Source: Neurospora crassa OR74A
Lineage: Eukaryota > Ascomycota > Sordariomycetes > Sordariales > Sordariaceae
NCBI RefSeq assembly: GCF_000182925.2
Contig: NC_026501.1
Coordinates: 2,542,001 to 2,606,000, forward strand
Direction of reading: 5' to 3'
Length of the DNA: 64,000 nucleotides
Below, in pieces: positions 57,397 through 64,000 of this stretch (position 1 is its first letter; each line of letters starts with the position of its first letter). The position numbers were made by a program, and so were the translations under genes. The notes beneath the pieces were generated by a model. It saw only the letters and a program-made list of their open reading frames with translations. It did not search any database and was not told the origin of the DNA.

Positions 57397-60300
57397 AAGA
57401 GGAAGAGGAGTGTTGGTGTCGAGCTTCAGGCATTGAGCATTCAGATACCACTAATATCAGGCAGCAGGCGTTTTGATGGTGCCATAGAGAGCGAAGGTGC
57501 GCATTGCAAACCAACCAATTCCCATATCCAAAGTAGGAGTGCGTTCTTGAGAGATCCGTACATTATCAAGATGCTAGAGGCACAGTCTTGTAACTAGTCC
57601 TTGTACGCACAGCACCATGACTGAATGGACGGGTATTCAAACATCACGTAGGTGAAGGATATGTGTAATTTTACACAGTCGCGTTGACTACATCCTGCGA
57701 TTGTAGCCCTTATGACGAATAATCAATACGGTGATACTAGTCCAGTCGCAGGGCTGGTCTCAAGACAATGCTCGCAGTCACCAAAGCAACCTCCAAACCA
57801 GTTACGCACAACAGTCAAAGAAAGTAGCCCCAGATAAAATGTCCGATCTCTTCATCACCATCCAGCCCTAAGGGGTTGGTTCTCGATGGACTGACTGACG
57901 AGGAAATCGGCCTGCAATATGATTTATCTAGGCCACGACTGACGCGACGTTTTCACGGAATCTCCGAAAGGAGATGAAAACGAAGCAACACGGGTAATGT
58001 TTTGAATGAGTCGTGACCGCCGCACGAAGGAAAAAAAAAGAGAAAGAGAGGAGGAAAGGGAATTTCGGCTCGAGGTCATTATATTGAGAAAATTTAGTGG
58101 AGTATCCGAAACAGCTTAGTCACCCCGACAGGCCCACAATTTCGAGTTTTGAGGTGGGCTCAGCATGTCGTCGAGCCCCGAGGTATTGGCAGCTGGCAAA
58201 GCATTTGGCCAGTCACTTTTTCTGTCATGACAATGGTAGCGCCGACGTCGTAGCGTTTTGCGGTCAGCCAATGTCACCAGTCCAAGTCGACGGGACTTTC
58301 TAGTGTAGTGTTATCCTGGCAGAGGTGTAGAATCCCGCTTGACGCCGTTCCACGGTTCCAGACTCTGAGCACGAATCGACTACACGCTGCCAGCGCCGCT
58401 TCCAACCACACTACCTAGAGGTACCTACTTTCAACACTGAAGCTTCGGTTGCTGCAGGATGCTGGCGGGAATCGGTTTCCTGGTGATGGTTTCTGTCTTG
58501 TGTGACCCTTCCTCGACCTCGAGTCCTTGGTTCTTCACAGCCAGGCAAGCCTGACCAAGCAGAAACTGAAATCTCGATTGCTCCCATATGGGATTGTAGT
58601 ATGTTACAACGCAAAACGACGGGCCACATTATCTCGGTTTCCATTACCCTTCTCCTCGCCTAGTGTCTTTAAAACTCTTCATATGGGGCTTTTCTCCGTA
58701 GAGAATGGCATGATTGCGCTCAACCATTCCAGCCTAACTTGTGTGGACGATGTGTTTGTTCGGCCCAGCATAACATCGTCTCTCGGCTAACACATATCGT
58801 CGCCCACGCCCGAGCCTCCAAGTTTCCGGTTTATATGAGCAAAATTTATGCGAGACAAGCATACGAGGATCCATGGGCGTGCCAGCGTTTGACCACCGTA
58901 TAACCGTAATGACTGATCGTCGTCTTCCCCATCGACTCGTGTGCGTGGGGTGTGCGGTCTTCCAACAAAAGTCTCGAGTCTGACAGACTTTGTCATCGCG
59001 GAACTCAAGCCAGCTACGAGCTGACCCATGGATCCTGGTGTTCCCCTTCGGATGTCCTACCAACCATAATAATGTCCACACAGTATTGGATATTGCCTAC
59101 AGCGCAGAGAAAAAGAGGCGTTCATATCGGAATTGACGCATGCTATACGATATTTCGAATACACAATGGCATATCCGCCGCAACTAGTTCCTACGCCTCG
59201 TCGGTTTTTACTCAATCAGATACCCCAGTCCGAAATCAGCACTAACAACTGTGCCAGCTGGCATCTTTTCGGCTAGGTTCTGTAACTTGCTTTTTTTTTT
59301 CAGAAAGTTCAGTATGGATGTCTACTTTGAAGTCATCCGAAACCTGCGCAATGACAAGGTAAAAGTCAGTTGCTAGACTACTGAGCTACAAGCTCTAGCA
59401 GCCAACTTGAGGTAAACCCCCGCTTCCCTCTACCTACGTCGTCTCGTCGATACACTACGCAGGCATCCGGTCCAGCCGCTTGACCCTACCCCTCGGTTCC
59501 AACACTATCGCGTAAACTGCAACTCTGTTTCGACGGCACGTTGCCATGGCCCCAAGATCGGTAAGCCTGGATACTACAATCTAACACTGGTTTGTTTGCT
59601 GGCTTGGTATTCCAAGTCTATTGGACGAAATCCAAACCGCTTTGTCCCAAAGCTTACCAGGATAAAATCAAAGGTCAGGTACAGCCAACAACACAATCCA
59701 AGATGGCATTTTCAAGTTTCACAAATACCATATTCAAACGCTAGTTCACGCCTTGGTCATGAAATGAAACGGACTAACCAGATATGATAAGTCCTTGGGG
59801 AGCTGGCTCGGGGGTCTCGAGCTAACAAACAAACCAGTATGTATTGGACGGTAATGAATCGAAACGCTACAGGTATAAGAGGTGGTTCCTATACGCTAAG
59901 AATAGCTCATACCAGTCCCTAGTCATGTATCATCCGTCTGCTTGTTCACTACCTACCAACCAACCCAGTACTTCTTCCGAATCGACTTACCCTTACAGGC
60001 AAGTTCGCAATCACCTGTCTGCCACCACGCTGTCAAAGGACCCCTCCAGTCCGGGTAACCATTTTATGCCGTTTCTAGGTCATTGGGATCCGTCCAAACG
60101 GCAACAGTTTTCGATCCCAATGGCCAAAGAGATGGATATTGTGGTTCCCGCTCTGATTCAAGGTATGACATGAACATGACAAACCTTGACAGTGCCAAGC
60201 AGCAACCGCTTGAATCACCATCCATCATCTTGGTGCCTGTTCCAGGTAGTCCACAGCTAGTCTAGTTGTGGAGCGTCCTCCTTGCGGAACGTCTCGCCTC

Positions 60301-61111
60301 TCCATCCTAGTGTGCTTGCTCCTGTCAAGGGCACGCCTTTGCCGTGTAGAGCAACTCGCATAGCCAGGTCTCCTGGCGTTGGGCAAGTCCTAGCTCTTCC
60401 TTGTTCCTGACAATTTCCTAAACCGTTCGCGCATTTGGGTGTTGACTTACATATTACCTGGTACGCCTGGTCAGCTTTAAATTGTCCCAAGACTAACGGT
60501 CGGTTCGTCCCTGAAAATGCCCTGTCCAGTGACGGAGCTGAAGCGCGCAGGTATCGGGCAAGCCCCGACCTCGATCACATGTATCTGATCCTTCAACGCA
60601 TCTTGACACTTGTATCGACTTTCTGTTTCCTTCAAGCCACTTAACCATATCAAGATTAGATGACGTGATGCAAAGCCCTTGGTTACGCCTTGTGACCTTC
60701 TTGATTCGTTATTCTTAGGACTAGTCATTGACCAGGAGGTATAAGAGTTCCACGTCTTTGACATCTTATTGTGGTGAAGTCCCCTCGCTACCTACGGCCA
60801 CGTTGTCGTGGCCAGTTCGTCCGCCAGTTAATAAGTGGTGGTACAGACATGATCGGAACACATCGAAACGGCTTATAAAACTCGTCCGCTTCTGGAGTTA
60901 CTCGTTCATCTCGAGTGTCACTTCAAATACCTGCGGTGGAAAATCGTAGGGGCCGTGACCAAGCGATATCTGTCTAGGAGGAGCGGCAACACTATCACCA
61001 TTTCGCAAGGACGAATGCATTACGACGAATCCTGTGGATTCTGTTCATCTTTCAAGGCTGTGGCAAATCGGCACCGACATATCAGCACGATACGGGTAAA
61101 CAACATTCACA
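57397..61111. other. 3.7-kb intergenic region
   Basis: No firmly supported gene. It contains the 3' flank of the PITH gene, a palindromic TACC motif (CTACCTAGAGGTACCTAC) at 58411-58428, and a possible short-exon transcript around 59546-60165, listed separately with low confidence. Upstream of 61112 it must hold the promoter of the 2EXR gene. Confidence 0.5.
59546..60165 (+). CDS. Possible small multi-exon gene (very uncertain)
   Basis: A pyrimidine-rich leader precedes an ATG in strong context (TTGCCATGGCCCC) at 59546. A GTAAGC donor follows five codons later, with a CTAAC branch point and an AAG acceptor at 59616. The next exon would read SIGRNPNRFVPKLTRIKSK. A second CTAAC...CCAG acceptor at 59837 opens a frame reading YVLDGNESKRYRYKRWFLYA and stays open to a GTATGA donor at 60166. 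The donor after KSK (GTCAGG) is weak, the protein matches no family I know, and no natural end is clear. It may be a chance arrangement. Confidence 0.15.
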
Positions 61112-62938
61112 ATGCACTATGATCATCACGGCATCTATCAGTGCTACCCAGCCAACTCGATGGATAAGTTCACCAACTTCCAGCGGCTACCGGCCGAGCT
61201 GCGAAACATTATATGGGAGTTCTCTTTGCCAGAACCACGGGTTTATGAGATTTTGGACGCACCAAACTCGAAGCGAAAGACCCCTCCCCATGAAGGTTTG
61301 ATGTTTGCCAACATCCATCCAGAACCTCCGCCAGCCTTAGCAGCCGTGTGTCATGAGAGTCGATCTTTTGTTCTTCACAACTACAAGCCTCTAACATTGG
61401 GGAGGACAACCAAATATATCGACCTGTCTCGAGACATTCTCCTTCTTGAGCCGTACCTGCTTATCAAGCGGCTTCACCGCACTCTCCATTTCATGAGTCA
61501 AATTTCGTTTCTTCGAGACAACATCAACCGCCTCGCGCTCGGAACATCCTATGGCATCTACACGGGGATTTGCCATCCAGTGCTGAGCTGGAAGGTATCC
61601 AAGACCAATATGGGAAAGTTGCTTACCAACCTGGCGAAGTTTCCACAGCTCAAGGTTCTCATTTTCATCGTTCACCAGGAGTTCCAATTTGAGTTTGACT
61701 TCCGATTTCCCGGCACCTTGACCTCTATCCCGAACTATCCGCTCCAACATTCCGTTTCGACCACTCTGCAACCTCTCTTCACGAGCGGGCCCAGCGCCAC
61801 TGGATTTCCATCTCCCATCAGTAGCGTTAGTAGCAGCGTTATTCTGCCTTCCAGGTCATCATCAAGCAATCCTATCCCGACGCTCGCAGAACCAGCCAGC
61901 AATGGTCTCCATTTTTATTCCACCGTCAGCAATAGCAGCAGCAGCAGCAGCAGCAGCAATAAGAACACCATCGCAACCCCCGGGAACCGTTATAAACTAC
62001 CATACTCATCACCGTTATTATTCCCGTCTCTCCCGTCGCTACCGCCACCGTATCCTTTATTCTCTCCGCAGGATTCCCACTTGCCACTACCGCTCCCCCC
62101 CTTCCCTTTACTCCTCCAACAACAACAGCAACAGCAACACCAACAGCCTCTCCCGTCCCAACCACAACGGCCCCAACTAGTCCACCAAGCCTACCGCTTC
62201 AAATTCGACATCGAAGCGAACATCAACCACGCCCCTCGACGCCCGCACCTTAACGAGCTGCTTTATTACCCGCTTGTCATAGACAAAGAGGATGATGGTG
62301 ATGGGGAGAATTTCGATTACTATAACTTTAGTGAAGGCGGCAACGGCGGGAGCAGCAACAGCAACGGCAACTCAGGGTGGACAAACAACGATCACGGCGA
62401 CGACAACGACGACGACGAAGATGTAAGGGGGGGTGTCAACAGAGTAGGAGGAGGAAGAGCAGGAGGAGGAGGAGGAGATAGGGGAGGCGGAAGTGGAGGC
62501 GAGTGGTCCGATCCCTGGCCGACCAACGACGATTGGCGACGATTCCGACGACGGTTCCAAAAGGCGGTTAGGCAGAGTTTAGAGGTTATGGAGAGACATA
62601 GACTTGCCTGCTTGGCTGCAGCAGAAGCTGCTAAGGTAGCGGATGGAGGTGAAAAACATTCCGCCAAAGGTGGAAAAGAAAGTAACGCTAGCGGACGGAG
62701 GAAAAAAACTGGGAAAGGGACGACGACCACCACCACCAAAGCCGCAGAGAAGAATAGCTGGAGCGGCCGTGCTAGTAGGGAGGCGGAATGGGAGTGGGAG
62801 AGGCAGTGGGAAAGGGAAAGGGAGCCGTGGCGTGCAGGATTGGAAGGAAGGACAGGAAAGCATGCTACTAGAATTCGAGTGCCAGCTATCAAGGGGGCGA
62901 GTTTGCTTTGGAGGTATACAAGGGGTGGGTATGTGTGA
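61112..62938 (+). CDS. 2EXR-domain protein with long low-complexity tracts
   Basis: Single exon, 608 aa from 61112 (592 aa from a second ATG at 61160). The N-terminal domain FTNFQRLPAELRNIIWEFSL with PEPRVYEIL and PPALAAVCHESRSFVLHNYK is the 2EXR fold, a fungal F-box-like module found in large families in Sordariomycetes; function unknown. Helical text continues to KFPQLKVLIFIVHQEFQFEF. The C-terminal half is repetitive: a Ser run coded by AGC repeats (about 61928-61962), a Gln-rich run coded by CAA/CAG (about 62118-62155), Gly/Asn/Asp-rich stretches (GNGGSSNSNGNSG; DDNDDDEDV) and Gly/Arg (GGGGGDRGGGSGG). A charged RRRFQKAVRQSLEVMERHRL helix and a basic Trp/Glu/Arg tail follow. Repeat lengths probably vary between strains. 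Confidence 0.85.
   Translation: MHYDHHGIYQCYPANSMDKFTNFQRLPAELRNIIWEFSLPEPRVYEILDAPNSKRKTPPHEGLMFANIHPEPPPALAAVCHESRSFVLHNYKPLTLGRTTKYIDLSRDILLLEPYLLIKRLHRTLHFMSQISFLRDNINRLALGTSYGIYTGICHPVLSWKVSKTNMGKLLTNLAKFPQLKVLIFIVHQEFQFEFDFRFPGTLTSIPNYPLQHSVSTTLQPLFTSGPSATGFPSPISSVSSSVILPSRSSSSNPIPTLAEPASNGLHFYSTVSNSSSSSSSSNKNTIATPGNRYKLPYSSPLLFPSLPSLPPPYPLFSPQDSHLPLPLPPFPLLLQQQQQQQHQQPLPSQPQRPQLVHQAYRFKFDIEANINHAPRRPHLNELLYYPLVIDKEDDGDGENFDYYNFSEGGNGGSSNSNGNSGWTNNDHGDDNDDDEDVRGGVNRVGGGRAGGGGGDRGGGSGGEWSDPWPTNDDWRRFRRRFQKAVRQSLEVMERHRLACLAAAEAAKVADGGEKHSAKGGKESNASGRRKKTGKGTTTTTTKAAEKNSWSGRASREAEWEWERQWEREREPWRAGLEGRTGKHATRIRVPAIKGASLLWRYTRGGYV
61928..61962 (+). repeat. AGC trinucleotide repeat (coding, Ser)
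   Basis: Near-perfect AGC units within the 2EXR gene, coding a Ser run. The length is a multiple of three, so expansions keep the frame. Confidence 0.85.
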
Positions 62939-64000
62939 CTGTTGTTATTGTTGTGACTGTTGTATTGGATAACGTGGAAGAGGGCAAGGGAGATGAGGGG
63001 GGTGAGGGCCGTTGAAATGTTGAAATTACGAGATCTCGTGAGTTACAGCGTTTGCTGGTTTTGTCAACGAGGGTGTATTTCAGACTTGGGTTTCCATTTA
63101 CCATACCAAAAATAGAGAATGGGGAACATGTTTAGACGAACTTGACACAGGCTCTATTCAAGTGAGAAATGGTTGTGCATAAAATGGGAGATGTACGCTG
63201 CAAGACAGCTAATTCCAAGCGGCTGGTCACCTGTCTATCGTTTTGCACCGACTTGTTTCTTCTTTATGTTGTTATTGTCATCATTCCTTTCACCTATTGT
63301 TGGAAGTCCGTGCCCTGGGCCGCCTTCACTGGCCTTGCCCATTCACTGGCACTCCCTTCCAGGTATTTAGGCTGCCCTGGTTTCCGTTTTCCCTCTTCCG
63401 TTAGACAACTCCAATCAAGCCTTTTTCGTTGTCGCTTTTCCAGCCTCCAACACCTATCTTTATTATTCAGGAACTGAAGCTTTGCTGATTGATCGTTCAA
63501 ACGTATCTAGCCATACGTACAGATCAAGTTTTTTGTTAGGTACTTTGTTGGCTCACCTGAAGATCACCGAGCTCACCGAAAGCAGATGCGTGACTACTTC
63601 CCCTCTCCATCTTCACCTAGCTGATGAACTAAAGTTGAACACCCCCACAGAGAAACCTATGTTTATCCTTCGAGATACCAGGGGATTGCGGTTACTTCTT
63701 TTGGGCATCTCTGCCGATAAAATATGTTATAATCTCTACTTGTTTAACTCGAGACAGTTCCGTGGGGTATTTGACACCGGATGATGACACTGGACAATAT
63801 TGACTGGAAGCAGCAGATACGCGAGAGAAGACCGAGAGCCTGGAAGCAAGTTTGCAGAGGCAAAAAGACTCAACTGGACTCTGTGGCGGTGACTATGATA
63901 CTTGTCGTAATAACAGCGCTGGATATCAAGTGAGGTGTTGTCTGTTGAAACTTCTTACTAGTGAATGGATGCACTTCGCTGCACCAACGACCCTGCCTAC
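62939..64000. other. Intergenic, right edge of the window
   Basis: No gene recognised. The frames at 63169-63477 and 63482-63784 lack ordered protein character and splice signals. A gene may begin beyond the edge. Confidence 0.45.

Noticed and set aside
59370-59410. tRNA-like D-arm (TAGCTCAGTAGTCTAGC on the minus strand)
   Set aside because: The expected T arm and acceptor-stem pairing could not be found at the right distances.

Overview
The window looks like nuclear DNA of a filamentous ascomycete in the Sordariales, most likely Neurospora, Sordaria or a close relative. Most genes carry several short GT-AG introns with CTAAC-type branch points. The rebuilt proteins are typical of this group: an F1 alpha subunit of 551 aa that is Neurospora-like as far as I remember that protein, a 924-aa dipeptidyl aminopeptidase B, a GH131 glucanase and a 2EXR-domain protein. 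The genus call is inference. I joined exons by hand. Every spliced gene model below closes as a whole number of codons, which supports the junctions, but none has been compared with transcripts.

Layout, left to right. 0.2-1.1 kb (-): inner-membrane coiled-coil protein of the DUF1640/MCUR1/Fmp32 family. 2.66-2.94 kb: a 278-bp foldback repeat. 3.5-8.4 kb (-): pyruvate carboxylase with 12 exons, several only 8-38 nt long. 12.7-13.7 kb (-): mitochondrial pyruvate carrier MPC1. 14.2-15.1 kb (-) and 15.6-16.3 kb (+): SmB and ribosomal protein L11 around a 490-bp divergent promoter. 17.7-22.9 kb (-) and 24.2-26.8 kb (+): clathrin heavy chain and the rRNA methyltransferase Nop2, also divergent. 27.3-29.1 kb (-): an unrecognised 606-aa protein. 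29.1-35.6 kb: a gene-poor stretch with one weak candidate for a secreted protein. 35.6-37.0 kb (-): NAD(P)HX dehydratase. 38.0-40.6 kb (-): ATP synthase alpha subunit. 42.7-45.5 kb (+): dipeptidyl aminopeptidase B. 46.3-48.5 kb: GH131 glucanase (+) and a small secreted protein (-), tail to tail. 50.9-52.6 kb (+): a PRA1-family protein closely followed by a disordered protein. 53.1-54.5 kb (-): a mixed-charge low-complexity protein. 56.1-57.4 kb (+): a thioredoxin-fold/PITH protein without the CxxC motif. 61.1-62.9 kb (+): a 2EXR-domain protein with long low-complexity tracts. The rest is intergenic.

Most of the genes are housekeeping. Pyruvate handling (carboxylase and mitochondrial carrier) and mitochondrial energy metabolism (MPC1, ATP synthase alpha, the DUF1640 protein, NAD(P)HX repair) are well represented. 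The two adjacent secreted proteins are a small extracellular pair. I found no secondary-metabolite cluster, CRISPR array, intact transposon or rRNA gene. The most unusual feature is exon structure: a run of 21-, 8-, 12-, 38- and 32-nt exons and a separate 13-nt exon in pyruvate carboxylase, and a 9-nt exon in the SmB gene.
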